A DNA stretch of 64,000 bases from contig NZ_CP080269.1 in NCBI RefSeq assembly GCF_019431355.1, positions 3,810,501 to 3,874,500 on the forward strand. The letters are read 5' to 3'. The notes below the pieces were generated by a model. That model was not told where the DNA came from, ran no database searches, and saw only the letters and a program-made list of their open reading frames with translations. This document shows positions 1 through 8,841 of the stretch, one piece after another. The stretch is from Paenibacillus sp. R14(2021). Its GTDB lineage: Bacteria > Bacillota > Bacilli > Paenibacillales > Paenibacillaceae. The stretch's first letter is position 1. The number at the start of each line of letters is the position of its first letter. The translations under genes were made by a program, and so were the position numbers.

Positions 1-972
1 CTTGCCGCGCCAATCCGGGCGGCCGAACGGGTCCGCTGCGATTTCTTCCAGCAGCGCTTGGGTTTGCTTGTAGACTTGGTGATGCATGTCGGCGTGCAGT
101 GCGCCGAAGGGCGTCAGCTGATCGTATTCAAACACCTGCTCGGAGCTGAATAGAAACCGCCGGCCCAGCCCGTCCAGCGCTTCGTTGTACGCATCATGCA
201 GATCGTTCGGCGCCGTCTTCAAGCCGCTTACGCCGACAACCACCTTCCAGCCAAGCTCCGACAGCAGCAACTCGGCAATACGGCTTCCGAAGCCCTCCGC
301 CCTCTCCGCGATGCAGATCCATTCCTCATCCTGATGCTCGAATACGTATCCCCGAATGCCTTGCGACGTCAAGTCCGTAAGCAGCGCGCAGATGATTCGC
401 TCAGAATTGGAGCTGGCCTCGTCCAAGTAAAGCAGCTGATCATTAACGGACGCGGGCTCGGTCTGAATGACGTACGCACGGAACTCGCGGGTTAGGCGGA
501 TGCCCTCGCTCTCCAGCGTGCGGAGCAGCGCCGGAGTGCCGCTGCGCGTCGACAGCAGCTTGCGAAATGCAGCCTCTTGCGTGATAACCTTACTCTCAAG
601 GTGCGATTTGACGGTGCTCGCGATCAGCTCTTCCAATTCAAGCTCGTCGATCGGCTTCACTAGAAAGCCCGAAGCCCCGTAACGAATCGCTTCTTTAGCA
701 TATTGAAATTCGCCGTACGCACTCAAAATAATTGATTTCAACTGCGGGTGCGACTCCGAAAGCACCTTCAGCAGCTCGATGCCGTCCATCATCGGCATCT
801 GGATATCTGTCAGAAGAATCTCCGGGTTCTCGCGCCGAACCATGTCAAGCGCCTCCTGCCCGTTGACCGCTTTCCCCACGATTTCGATACCGAGCTTCGC
901 CCAATCGATGATGCATGCCATCATATCGAGCGTCAGCACTTCATCGTCGGCAATCACCATTTTTATCATCAT
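1..972 (-). CDS. Response regulator of YesN type (receiver domain; C-terminus cut by window edge)
   Basis: Reading from 972 downward gives an open frame of 324 codons that runs off the left edge. It begins MMIKMVIADDEVLTLDMM and holds a CheY-like receiver: the acidic pair near residues 9-10, the phospho-acceptor Asp in LLTDIQMPMMDG near residue 58, and the conserved Lys in FLVKPIDELE. This start makes an ATGA overlap with the stop of the upstream kinase gene, so the two are translationally coupled; an in-frame ATG at 969 is equally close to the AGAGGTG ribosome site. In the YesN family an AraC-type DNA-binding domain sits at the C-terminus; that part lies outside the window, so its presence is inferred. 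The partner is the kinase at 969-2762. Confidence 0.9.
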   Translation of the reverse strand, partial: MMIKMVIADDEVLTLDMMACIIDWAKLGIEIVGKAVNGQEALDMVRRENPEILLTDIQMPMMDGIELLKVLSESHPQLKSIILSAYGEFQYAKEAIRYGASGFLVKPIDELELEELIASTVKSHLESKVITQEAAFRKLLSTRSGTPALLRTLESEGIRLTREFRAYVIQTEPASVNDQLLYLDEASSNSERIICALLTDLTSQGIRGYVFEHQDEEWICIAERAEGFGSRIAELLLSELGWKVVVGVSGLKTAPNDLHDAYNEALDGLGRRFLFSSEQVFEYDQLTPFGALHADMHHQVYKQTQALLEEIAADPFGRPDWRGK

Positions 973-2762
973 GCACCTCTTAGCTCTGGAATGAGAATCG
1001 TTACGCAGGTCCCCTCATACACGGTGGAAGTGAATGTCATGCCGTATGGATGCCCGTATTTGTTGCGGATTCGCAGGTGCACGTTGCGCAGACCTAAGCC
1101 GCCCTTGTATCCTTCGTCCGACGCCTGCTGTGCCAGCTTCTCCGTTACAAGCGTCAGCTCCGCCGGGGTCATGCCTTTGCCGTTGTCCGCAATCCGAATG
1201 GCAATCCCGCCTGGCGCCTCTACCATTGTCAGCGTAATCAGGCCATCCTGCGCATTGCGAAACGCGTGCAGGATCGCGTTCTCGACGATGGGCTGCAGTA
1301 CGAGCTTCGGAATATAGCTGCGCCGGATCTCCGCAGGCACGAAGAATTCCGATTTGAATTTGCCGGGATACCGGTAATTCTGGATGTGCAGGTAATTCGT
1401 AATATGGTCGATCTCTTCCTGGACCGTGACCACGTCCTGATTGGGGTTGATCGCGTAGCGGAGCATATTCCCGATCAAGGTCACCATGCGGCTGATTTCG
1501 CTTGTCTTGCCCGTGACCGCCAGCGCTTTGATCGACTGCAGCGTATTGTACAGGAAGTGCGGGTTAATCTGGCTCAGCAGCATCTTGAGCTCCATGTCCT
1601 TGTTTTGCAGCTTATAACTGAAATTATCCTCGGTAAGCGCTTTAATATTAGAGATCATAGAATCGATCCGTCGGGTCAGCTTCTCGATTTCCTCCGTGCT
1701 GTTGTCGAACAGCACGACATCCGTCCGTCCGCTCTCGATCATGTACATACGGTTCATGAGGCGCAGCAGCGGCCGATTGATTCGGCTCGATATGAAGAAG
1801 GAAGCGACCACGACGAGCACGATTACGACGAGAATCGAAGCGACGACAATATAGCGGATCGGGGCGGTGTGCGCGTAAATCTCGTTGTACGGAATGTAGG
1901 CGGCCACTTTCCATTTGGTAATATTTAGCGTCGTGTAGACGACCAGGAAGCGGTTCGCCCCCTCCCCAAGCGACACATTGCCTTTATCCTGCTGAAAATA
2001 CCGCGCATTCGTCAACTCCGGGCTGAAGGCGAAATCCGCGGAGGTCGGCGTATAGATCGGATTGTTGTTCTGGTCGAGGATGGTGATATAGCCGGTCTTC
2101 TCGAGCCTCGTCTCGTTGCTGATCGCCTCGATTTCCTTGACGTTGAGGTTACAGAGCAGATAGACCTTCCGATCGAGCGTTGCGCGGTTAAGGTCATAGA
2201 TCGGCGCGATCGCGGACACGACGTCTCCGTCATCGTTGTTCTCAAGCACATAATAATCCTGCGGATGCACGCTTTGGAAATAAACATGAAAGTAGTCCTC
2301 GTCCTTCTTCTGGAACCATGGCTGCTTAAAGAAATTATAGTCACCGTAGATCGTCGCCCCGGACTGGGCATAAATATAGCCCTTATCGTTGATGACGACA
2401 AAATCTTTGATTTTGCTGTTGAAGCGCAGGATGCTGGAGAAAAAATCGCTCACCTGCCGCTGATAGTACAGCTTCGAAACGCTGTCGAGCTTGTCCTGAT
2501 GGTTAATGGCATCCCGCAGCACCTGGCTGCCCGCTGAGATTTGCACCAGATTCGCCACCTGGCCGAAATACGAATCGATGCTGCTCTTCTTCTCCTCGAT
2601 AATCTTCTCGGTATACTCCAAAATCTGCTGCTGCATCACGTTCATGACCAGCTGATACGTCACGCCGCCGAGCAGGCCGATAAACACGATGAATATCGTG
2701 CAGTAATATAGAATCATCCTGCCCCTGAGCGTTCGCAAGAAAAAGACCGCCACCCGCAACAA
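969..2762 (-). CDS. Sensor histidine kinase, YesM family
   Basis: 597 codons. An N-terminal membrane helix (about residues 16-39) and a second helix (about 303-325) bracket a roughly 260-residue extracellular sensor of Cache-like size. A HAMP linker follows, then the His_kinase segment with LSQINPHFLYNTLQS (phospho-His about residue 402), then an ATPase domain with VENAILHAF (N box) and GGLGLRNV (G box). This is the usual layout of kinases that pair with YesN regulators, and the regulator gene follows with an ATGA overlap. The start is a TTG behind GAGAGGAA; a second TTG and a GTG close by are alternatives. Such pairs in this genus usually control sugar transporters, but the gene beside this one encodes an amino acid importer, so the signal sensed is unknown. 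Confidence 0.92.
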   Translation of the reverse strand: MLRVAVFFLRTLRGRMILYYCTIFIVFIGLLGGVTYQLVMNVMQQQILEYTEKIIEEKKSSIDSYFGQVANLVQISAGSQVLRDAINHQDKLDSVSKLYYQRQVSDFFSSILRFNSKIKDFVVINDKGYIYAQSGATIYGDYNFFKQPWFQKKDEDYFHVYFQSVHPQDYYVLENNDDGDVVSAIAPIYDLNRATLDRKVYLLCNLNVKEIEAISNETRLEKTGYITILDQNNNPIYTPTSADFAFSPELTNARYFQQDKGNVSLGEGANRFLVVYTTLNITKWKVAAYIPYNEIYAHTAPIRYIVVASILVVIVLVVVASFFISSRINRPLLRLMNRMYMIESGRTDVVLFDNSTEEIEKLTRRIDSMISNIKALTEDNFSYKLQNKDMELKMLLSQINPHFLYNTLQSIKALAVTGKTSEISRMVTLIGNMLRYAINPNQDVVTVQEEIDHITNYLHIQNYRYPGKFKSEFFVPAEIRRSYIPKLVLQPIVENAILHAFRNAQDGLITLTMVEAPGGIAIRIADNGKGMTPAELTLVTEKLAQQASDEGYKGGLGLRNVHLRIRNKYGHPYGMTFTSTVYEGTCVTILIPELRGA

Positions 2763-2912
2763 TTCCTCTCGGTTGAATTATGCCGTTCCCCCATTCTAAT
2801 GCTTCGACGCGATTCAGGAAAGCGCAATCATAATTCCATAATCACCGGAGCAGGCGGGTGCGTCATGCGAGCGACAGCAAGAGGAAGGCTCGTGGATGCG
2901 GCGCAGCTCGCA

Positions 2913-2948
2913 CGAAAAGCCGCAAACCAAGGGGTTTGCGGCTTTTCG
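2913..2948. terminator. Bidirectional terminator hairpin
   Basis: Arms CGAAAAGCCGCAAACC and GGTTTGCGGCTTTTCG form a perfect 16-bp stem around AAGG. T-rich flanks exist on both strands. On the minus strand it lies just past the amino acid ABC operon (stop at 3010). Confidence 0.8.
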
Positions 2949-3009
2949 ATCTACGCTGGATATTGGTTGTTGTTTGCGGACGGAAATGCCGCCCCTCACG
3001 GCGCTCCAA

Positions 3010-3759
3010 TCAGCTCCGATCCATGATCATCGACAGAAACTGGCGCGTCCGCTCCTCGCGCGGCTGGCCGAACAGCTGCTCCGGCGGGCCCTGCTCCACG
3101 ATAACGCCGCCGTCCACAAGCACGACATGGTCGGCCACCTCTCTGGCGAATTTCATCTCATGTGTCACGATCATCATCGTCCTGCCTTCTTCCGCCAGCT
3201 CGCGAATGACCTTCAGCACCTCGCGAACAAGCTCAGGGTCAAGCGCCGAGGTCGGCTCGTCGAAGAGCAGCAGCTCGGGGTCGATCGACATCGCCCTTGC
3301 AATGCCGACCCGCTGCTGCTGCCCGCCGGAGAGCTGATGCGGGTAGGCGCCCGCCTTGTCGGCGAGTCCTACCTTGTCCAGCAGCTGAAGCGCCCTCGCG
3401 CGCGCCTCCTCCTTCGGCTTGCGGCGCACCGTAACTTGGCCTTCCATCACATTCTGCAGCGCCGTGAAATGCGGAAACAGATGATACGCCTGAAACACCA
3501 TGCCGGATTGCCGGCGCAGCGCAAGCACGTCGGAAGCACGCGGCTTCACGCCCGGCTGGAACTCCATTCGGGTTCGGCCAATTGCAATGGCGCCCGAGGT
3601 CGGCACCTCCAGCGCATTCACGCAGCGCAGCAGCGTCGATTTGCCGGAGCCTGACGGTCCGATGATGACGAGCACGCTTCCTTTCTCAAGCGTAAGATCA
3701 ATACCGCGGAGGACGACGGAGGTACCGAAGGACTTGGTAAGCTGGCGAATTTCAATCAA
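3010..3759 (-). CDS. Polar amino acid ABC transporter, ATP-binding protein (GlnQ/TcyN type)
   Basis: 249 residues, normal for the family. Walker A is GPSGSGKST near residue 34, the Q-loop is in MVFQAYHLFPHF, the signature is LSGGQQQRVGIARAM, Walker B is LLLFDEPTSALDPE and the switch His is in MIVTHEM. It powers import by the permease at 3775-4452 and the binding protein at 4478-5317; all three genes run on the minus strand with short gaps and form one operon. It would sit on the cytoplasmic face of the membrane. The substrate class (polar amino acid, probably cystine) comes from the binding protein. Confidence 0.93.
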   Translation of the reverse strand: MIEIRQLTKSFGTSVVLRGIDLTLEKGSVLVIIGPSGSGKSTLLRCVNALEVPTSGAIAIGRTRMEFQPGVKPRASDVLALRRQSGMVFQAYHLFPHFTALQNVMEGQVTVRRKPKEEARARALQLLDKVGLADKAGAYPHQLSGGQQQRVGIARAMSIDPELLLFDEPTSALDPELVREVLKVIRELAEEGRTMMIVTHEMKFAREVADHVVLVDGGVIVEQGPPEQLFGQPREERTRQFLSMIMDRS

Positions 3760-3774
3760 GACGGCAGGTCCTCC

Positions 3775-4452
3775 CTACACGGTGGAATAGCGTTCAAAAT
3801 ACTTCTCCAGCTGCCGCTGCAGCGCCGAAAGGACGGTGCAAAACAGCAGATAAATCAGCGCGACCTCGCAATAGATCAGCAGCGGCTCGTAGACGGCAGC
3901 CGAAATTTGCTGCCCCTTCTGAAACAGCTCGGTGAACGTCACACTCGCCGCCAGCGACGTATCCTTCACGAGCGAGATGAACGAGTTCGACAGCGGCGGC
4001 ACGGATACTCGGGCAGCTTGCGGCAGAATGATCCGGCGCAGTGCCTGCAGCCTCGTCTGTCCGAGCGAGAAAGCCGCCTCCCACTGGCCTTTCGGGATGG
4101 AGATAATGGCTGCGCGGATGATTTCCGACCCGTACGCACCGACGCTGAGCGTGAACCCGATAACCGCCGCGGGAAACGCATCGATCGTAATGCCGATGCT
4201 CGGCAGCCCATAGAATATAATAAACAACTGAACCAGCAGCGGCGTGCCGCGGATGATCCACACATAGAACCGCGCCAGCTCCGACAGCGCGCGGAATTCC
4301 GACAGCCGCGCAAGTGCGGTTCCCGTCGCCAGCAGCAGGCCAAGCGCGAAGGAGATCAGGGTAAGCGGCACAGTAAACGCTACTCCAGCATGCAGAAGAG
4401 GCATGAACGAATCGGCGAAAATATGCAGCAGTCGCTCTGTTCGTTCGCTCAT
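3775..4452 (-). CDS. Polar amino acid ABC transporter, permease (HisM/TcyL-TcyM type)
   Basis: 225 residues from the chosen ATG, which has AAAGGCGG nine bases upstream; a TTG nine bases further up (4461) keeps the frame but sits on top of that site. Several hydrophobic helices, the His/Glu/Gln permease signature around RAAIISIPKGQWEAA and the EAA loop that contacts the ATPase are visible. One such permease gene with one ATPase and one receptor implies a homodimeric channel. It is the middle gene of the three-gene amino acid importer operon. Confidence 0.92.
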   Translation of the reverse strand: MSERTERLLHIFADSFMPLLHAGVAFTVPLTLISFALGLLLATGTALARLSEFRALSELARFYVWIIRGTPLLVQLFIIFYGLPSIGITIDAFPAAVIGFTLSVGAYGSEIIRAAIISIPKGQWEAAFSLGQTRLQALRRIILPQAARVSVPPLSNSFISLVKDTSLAASVTFTELFQKGQQISAAVYEPLLIYCEVALIYLLFCTVLSALQRQLEKYFERYSTV

Positions 4453-4477
4453 TAAGACCAACCGCCTTTAGCGCGCA

Positions 4478-5317
4478 TTACTTCGAGACGTCCTCGCCGA
4501 AATATTTCTTCGAAATGGTCAGATACGTGCCGTCGGCCTTCATGTCAGTCAGCGCTTTGTTCGCCGCGGCGACGAGCTCGGGATTGCCCTTGTGGAAAAG
4601 GAGACCGCTTGGGGATGCATCGTTCGTCTCCGCAACCACCTTAATTGGCACATCGGGCCGCTGCTTTTTCAAATCCAGGAAAGACAGCTTATCGTTAATC
4701 GTTGCATCGATCCGGCCCGAGGTAAGCAGGTCGATCGCTTGGTTGAAGCCCTCGATCTGAACGATCTGCGCGCCGTTTGCTTTGGCGATGTCGGCAAGGT
4801 TGCTGGTCAGCGATTGGCCGGATTTTTTCCCTTTGAGATCCGCGAGGCTCTTGATCGTCGTATTGTCCTTCTGCACGATGAGAACGGATTTCGAGACGAT
4901 GTACGGATCGGAGAAATCATACTTCGCCTTCCGGTCGTCGCGAATCGTGACCTCATTAGCAACCATATCGAAGCGCTTCGCGTCCAGCCCCGCCAGCATG
5001 CCATCCCATTTGGTTTCAATGAATTTCGCTTTAATGCCGATTCGTTTGGCCACTTCTTCCGCTATTTCCACATCGAAGCCCGTCAGCTTGCCGTCCTTGC
5101 CGTGAAACGTGAACGGGGCATAGGTGCCTTCCGTGCCGACCGTAATTTCGCCGTTCGCTTTGACGGTTTCCAATAAATTGCTTGGCGCTGTAGTCCCCGC
5201 CCCGGTGTCATTGCTGGTATTATTAGTGTTATCGCCTTTCTTCCCGCAGGCTGTGCCCGCCAGCAGCATCGCTGCCGTGACCGACGCCAAGCACAAGCTG
5301 CTCCATCGTCTGTTCAT
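4478..5317 (-). CDS. Polar amino acid (probably cystine) ABC transporter, substrate-binding lipoprotein
   Basis: 279 residues from an ATG seven bases after AGGAGG; another ATG six bases upstream touches that site. The signal peptide ends in a lipobox (LLAGTAC), so Cys is lipidated and the protein is held on the outer face of the membrane. A Ser/Thr/Asn-rich linker is followed by a family 3 solute-binding fold with GTEGTYAPFTF, LTGFDVEIAEEVAKRIG and NEVTIRDDRKAKYDFSDPY. The last motif resembles cystine receptors of the TcyA/TcyK group, hence the tentative substrate. First gene of the operon continuing through 3775-3759. No CymR-like operator or T-box was recognised upstream. Confidence 0.9.
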   Translation of the reverse strand: MNRRWSSLCLASVTAAMLLAGTACGKKGDNTNNTSNDTGAGTTAPSNLLETVKANGEITVGTEGTYAPFTFHGKDGKLTGFDVEIAEEVAKRIGIKAKFIETKWDGMLAGLDAKRFDMVANEVTIRDDRKAKYDFSDPYIVSKSVLIVQKDNTTIKSLADLKGKKSGQSLTSNLADIAKANGAQIVQIEGFNQAIDLLTSGRIDATINDKLSFLDLKKQRPDVPIKVVAETNDASPSGLLFHKGNPELVAAANKALTDMKADGTYLTISKKYFGEDVSK

Positions 5318-5457
5318 GACCATCCCTCCTTAAACTAGGAGATAGTATGCCAGACTTTCCCTTGTATTATCCCGGCCTGCTTCAGAACATTGGATTGTGC
5401 AGCAGCCCGTCGCCTGACTTCCTTGCTTACTACGGAATGTGAAAGGAATTACCTGCA

Positions 5458-6690
5458 ATGAACGAATCTCACGCATCTTCTTCTACACCCCAACCCAAAC
5501 GACTATGGGCCGCGACGGTGCTTGGCGCGCTCAGCGCCTTCGGCCCGCTGTCGCTCGATATGTATTTGCCGGCGCTGCCGGGGCTCGCGGACGATCTGCA
5601 TACCAGCACGTCGCTTGCACAGCTCAGCCTGACCGCCTGCCTGATCGGACTTGCGCTTGGGCAGCTTTTTGCCGGTCCCATCAGCGATGTACGGGGGCGC
5701 CGCAAGCCGCTCTTAATCGGCTTAATCCTTTACACGGTGTCTTCGCTGCTGTGCGCCTTAGCCCCTTCCATCGGCACCTTCATCGTGCTGCGCCTGGTCC
5801 AGGGCCTCGCGGGCTCGGCGGGCATCGTTATCGCAAGAGCCGTCGCGCGCGATCTGTACAATGGAACGGAGCTGACGGCCTTCTTCTCCCTGCTCATGCT
5901 GGTGAACGGCATCGCGCCCATCGCCGCGCCCATTGCGGGCGGACAGCTGCTGCAGGTGACAAGCTGGCACGGCGTATTCCTGGTTCTAACCGGCGTCGGA
6001 ATTGTCATGTTCGCCGTCGTTCTGCTCGGATTGCCGGAGACCCTGCCGCCGGAACGGCGTTCCAAAGGCGGCATCGGCAATACGCTGGGGACGTTCCGCG
6101 GCCTGATGGCCGACCGGGCGTTCATGGGCTACGCGCTGGCGCAGGGCTTCGTCATGGCAGCCATGTTCGCCTATATTTCCGGCTCGCCGTTCGTGCTCCA
6201 AGAGGTGTACGGCGTCTCGCCGCAGCTGTTCAGCCTCTGCTTCGCCATTAACGGCCTGGGCATTATAGCGGCAAGTCAGATCGCAGGCCGTCTGGCCGTG
6301 CGTGTCAGTGAAACGAAGCTGCTGGCCGCCGGGCTCGGACTCGCGGCCGCCGGCGGCGGCATGCTCCTCGTTATGCTGCTGGCGCATGCGCCGCTGCTGC
6401 TCGTGCTCATCCCGCTGTTCTTCGTGGTCGCAAGCGTAGGGATCGTCACGACGATCGGATTCTCGCTCGCGATGCGCAAGCAGGGCAAAGCCGCAGGCAG
6501 CGCCTCCGCGCTTCAAGGGCTGCTGTCGCTTATGTTCGGCTCCATCGTGGCACCGTTCGTCGGCATCGCCGGCAGCGATACCGCCGTTCCGATGGGACTG
6601 ATAATCGCGGCGCTCGAGATCGCCGCAGTCGTGCTCTACGCCCTGCTCGTCGGCCGCGCCCCCAAGGAAATGTCCGATCAGTCGTACTAG
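5458..6690 (+). CDS. MFS multidrug efflux transporter, Bcr/CflA family
   Basis: 410 residues with about 12 hydrophobic helices. The start follows GAAAGGA by a normal distance. Family hallmarks are the early FGPLSLDMYLPALPGLADDL segment of drug:proton antiporters and the loop 2-3 motif GQLFAGPISDVRGRRKPLL (motif A). It probably exports small toxic compounds in exchange for protons. It is divergent from the amino acid importer and co-directional with the VOC gene at 6902, but a separate promoter with a LexA box lies between them. Substrates cannot be read from sequence. Confidence 0.9.
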   Translation: MNESHASSSTPQPKRLWAATVLGALSAFGPLSLDMYLPALPGLADDLHTSTSLAQLSLTACLIGLALGQLFAGPISDVRGRRKPLLIGLILYTVSSLLCALAPSIGTFIVLRLVQGLAGSAGIVIARAVARDLYNGTELTAFFSLLMLVNGIAPIAAPIAGGQLLQVTSWHGVFLVLTGVGIVMFAVVLLGLPETLPPERRSKGGIGNTLGTFRGLMADRAFMGYALAQGFVMAAMFAYISGSPFVLQEVYGVSPQLFSLCFAINGLGIIAASQIAGRLAVRVSETKLLAAGLGLAAAGGGMLLVMLLAHAPLLLVLIPLFFVVASVGIVTTIGFSLAMRKQGKAAGSASALQGLLSLMFGSIVAPFVGIAGSDTAVPMGLIIAALEIAAVVLYALLVGRAPKEMSDQSY

Positions 6691-6796
6691 GTTGTACGAA
6701 TAAGGTTCCAGGCTCGCGGGCAGAATGAGCTGCAGGTTTTGCCCCGCGGCCGAATCATTCGCAAGCCAAATCTCCTGCGGAGTTTTTCTCCCTCTA

Positions 6797-6825
6797 TTGC
6801 GAACATATGTTCTATACGATATACT
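6797..6825 (+). promoter_or_regulatory. SigA-type promoter carrying a LexA (DinR) SOS box
   Basis: TTGCGA (6797-6802) and TATACT (6820-6825) are spaced by exactly 17 bp. CGAACATATGTTCT at 6800-6813 overlaps the -35 and spacer; GAACATATGTTC is a perfect 12-bp palindrome and the whole site matches the Bacillus LexA/DinR consensus CGAACRNRYGTTYC at 13 of 14 positions. The promoter faces the VOC gene that starts at 6902. Function is inferred from the site only. Confidence 0.7.
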
Positions 6826-6901
6826 GTGTTTGCGGCACACTTGAATAAGGCTGCCGTATGTAAACACCCCTACCCTATGAATTCAAAGGAGATGTTCGTT
6901 T

Positions 6902-7327
6902 ATGCCGCTTCGTCTAACCCCTTACTTCGTAATGGAAGGCAATGCACAGGAAGCTATTGATTTCTATGTGAACGTTCTTGGCGCCGTACCTTTGTTTAAA
7001 CAAACCTTCGGTGAAATGCCGGCCAATCCCGATTTCCCGCTGCCGGATTCGGCGAAAGACAGAATCGGACACGCCATGATCAAAATCGGCGAATCGGATC
7101 TGATGTTCTCGGATACGTTCCCGGGTCAGCCGCTGCAGAAGGGCAGCCAAGTAACGGTATGCATCTCGATGAACGATGCCGAGCAGGCACATCGCATCTT
7201 CCATGCGCTGGCAGATGGCGGAGAAGTGTCCATGCCGATTCAAGAGACTCATTTCAGCCCTGCATACGGCAGCGTAACGGATAAATTCGGTATCCCATTC
7301 CAAATTTTCACCGAAGGCAGCATGTAG
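6902..7327 (+). CDS. VOC family (PhnB-like glyoxalase/bleomycin-resistance fold) protein
   Basis: 141 residues; ATG after AAAGGAGATGTTCGTTT. The start MPLRLTPYFVMEGNAQEAIDF, the central block GHAMIKIGESDLMFSD and the C-terminal FGIPFQIF are typical of the PhnB-like branch of the vicinal oxygen chelate superfamily, small dimeric proteins built of beta-alpha-beta-beta-beta units. Members include metalloenzymes and drug-binding resistance proteins; many have no known role. The gene stands alone, followed by a strong hairpin, and its promoter carries a LexA-type site, which suggests induction by DNA damage. Whether it binds a DNA-damaging drug or acts as an enzyme is unknown. Confidence 0.85.
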   Translation: MPLRLTPYFVMEGNAQEAIDFYVNVLGAVPLFKQTFGEMPANPDFPLPDSAKDRIGHAMIKIGESDLMFSDTFPGQPLQKGSQVTVCISMNDAEQAHRIFHALADGGEVSMPIQETHFSPAYGSVTDKFGIPFQIFTEGSM

Positions 7328-7359
7328 CGCTCCGCCTTCCTTGCTTATGCGGGAACAAC

Positions 7360-7397
7360 AGAAGGCTCCGCTGCCGCTTCGGCATGCAGAGCCTTCT
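7360..7397. terminator. Bidirectional terminator hairpin
   Basis: AGAAGGCTC pairs with GAGCCTTCT, with an inner TGCCG/CGGCA stem. It sits between the convergent VOC gene and TauE/SafE gene. Confidence 0.75.
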
Positions 7398-7427
7398 TGA
7401 TTATACTTGGCCGAACCGCAACTATAG

Positions 7428-8261
7428 CTAAGTAATGACCATCCGCAGCGCGAATAACAGCAGCGCCCCGCACATAATGCGAATCAGGAGCACGCTGCCG
7501 ATCCGTCGGGATATGCGCGCACCCAGCCAGCCGCCAATAAGCGCGCCCGGCGCAAGCGACAGCACGAGCAGCCAGTCCCACTCGCCGCGGTAGAGGTGCA
7601 TGCCGCTGCCGAAGAGCGCCGAGATGAAGATAACCGCCATCGATGTTGCCGATGCGATATGCGGAGGAAACCGGAAGAGCAGCATCATCGCCGGAATGAG
7701 CAGTACGCCGCCGCCGATACCGAGCAAGCCGGCAATCAACCCCACAAGCCCGCCGATGAGCAGCGCGGGAAATGCATTATATCCATATTCTTGCTGCACC
7801 CCCGCCTCATCGGTAAATGTCCTCGTATACCGCCATTTGCCCTGATACGGCTTAATCCGGCTGCGCAGCAGCAGCAGCACGACCATGAAGAGCATGAAAT
7901 AACCGAACGCCCTGCGAAACACGTCAGGGTTGAACAGCGAGGTTAGACTGGCTCCGAGCATGGACATCGGTCCGCTGGAGATGGAGAAGAACAATGCGCT
8001 TCGCAGATCGGCCTTGCCTTCCCGAACGAATGTAAGCGTCGAGGTGAGGGAGGTGAAGACGAGCACGCCGAGCGACACGCCGACCGCCAGTGTAGTGTCA
8101 ATCTTCATGCCGAGCATGGACGGGCCGAGCAGTAGCAGCGCCGGCACAAGAATAACGCCGCCGCCTAAGCCCACGATTGCGCCGAATGTCGAAGCGAATA
8201 AACCGAGCACGAATAAGACCAATAATGTGGGGAGGTCCCACGTCATCACGGCTGGAAACAC
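7428..8261 (-). CDS. TauE/SafE family sulfite/organic anion exporter-like permease
   Basis: 277 residues, almost entirely hydrophobic with about eight helices. Two repeats of the family's Gly-rich motif are clear: GAIVGLGGGVILVPALLLLG near residue 28 and GLIAGLLGIGGGVLLIPAM near residue 180. The start is a GTG five bases after AGAGGTG. TauE/SafE proteins move sulfite, sulfoacetate or similar anions across the membrane, but most members, including this one, have no assigned substrate. A TATAAT element at 8331-8326 on the minus strand is a possible -10. The rest of the upstream gap (8262-8498) shows no other gene. Confidence 0.87.
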   Translation of the reverse strand: MFPAVMTWDLPTLLVLFVLGLFASTFGAIVGLGGGVILVPALLLLGPSMLGMKIDTTLAVGVSLGVLVFTSLTSTLTFVREGKADLRSALFFSISSGPMSMLGASLTSLFNPDVFRRAFGYFMLFMVVLLLLRSRIKPYQGKWRYTRTFTDEAGVQQEYGYNAFPALLIGGLVGLIAGLLGIGGGVLLIPAMMLLFRFPPHIASATSMAVIFISALFGSGMHLYRGEWDWLLVLSLAPGALIGGWLGARISRRIGSVLLIRIMCGALLLFALRMVIT

Positions 8262-8498
8262 AGCTGCACCTCTTGTCGTATGTAGATGAAATCACGTCGA
8301 ACCGAATTCCGGCCGCACATGTCTCATTATAGCGAACCGTTGCATGCATTACACTTGTATCATGGGAGATTCCACCTATTTCGCAGCAGTCAGGGACGCT
8401 TCACATCAGCCTCCTGCTCCAACGAAAATAAGAGCCTCCCCGCGTCCTCATCAGACATCGGGAAAGCCCTTACCGCTTCATACGTATGATTGCATTCA

Positions 8499-8810
8499 TT
8501 ATTCCGTTTCGCCTTCTGCTGCTTCTTCAGCAGCCTCCTCGACTTCCTCCGCTGCGTCAGCTTCTTCAGCTGCCTCTTCGGACTCGTCGGATGATTGGGA
8601 TGCTTCCTCTTCGGCTTCCTCCGCAGTTTCTTCCGATGCTTCTGCTTCTTCAGCAGCTTCTTCGGATTCTTCGGATTCTTCCGTTTCTTGAGATGCTTCC
8701 GCCGCTTCTTCAGCAGCTTCTTCGCTTGCTGCAGCTACTTCTTCAGCTGCTTCAAGCTCGTCCGAAATGACTTCGGCACTTACTTCTACAATCTCTTCCT
8801 CGTGGCTCAT
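8499..8810 (-). CDS. Extremely acidic Glu/Ala/Ser-rich low-complexity protein, unknown function
   Basis: 103 residues from the ATG seven bases after AGGAGGTG; an in-frame GTG nine bases upstream overlaps that site. Hand count: about 45 Glu, 27 Ala, 12 Ser and 3 Asp. There is no Lys, Arg, Pro, Phe, Tyr, Trp, Cys or Asn, and one His. The body is built of EEAAEEA and EESEESEE type units, so it should be helical or disordered with a net charge near -48. No signal peptide or membrane helix. The strong ribosome site and a promoter at 8842-8869 support it as a real gene; the opposite-strand frames here are only its complement. No family recognised. It stands alone between the TauE gene and the fructan operon. 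Confidence 0.75.
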   Translation of the reverse strand: MSHEEEIVEVSAEVISDELEAAEEVAAASEEAAEEAAEASQETEESEESEEAAEEAEASEETAEEAEEEASQSSDESEEAAEEADAAEEVEEAAEEAAEGETE

Positions 8811-8841
8811 GGTACTCACCTCCTAGGCTGTCATTACCATA

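Noticed and set aside
5986..6867. 293-codon minus-strand open frame opposite the Bcr/CflA gene
   Set aside because: It runs antisense through a well-supported transporter gene, has a His/Gln/Arg-rich composition typical of complement frames, and no ribosome site.
8344..8770. Plus-strand Ser-rich and Leu-rich open frames opposite the acidic gene
   Set aside because: They are the complement of the GAA/GCT repeats of the acidic protein; the minus strand has the ribosome site and promoter.
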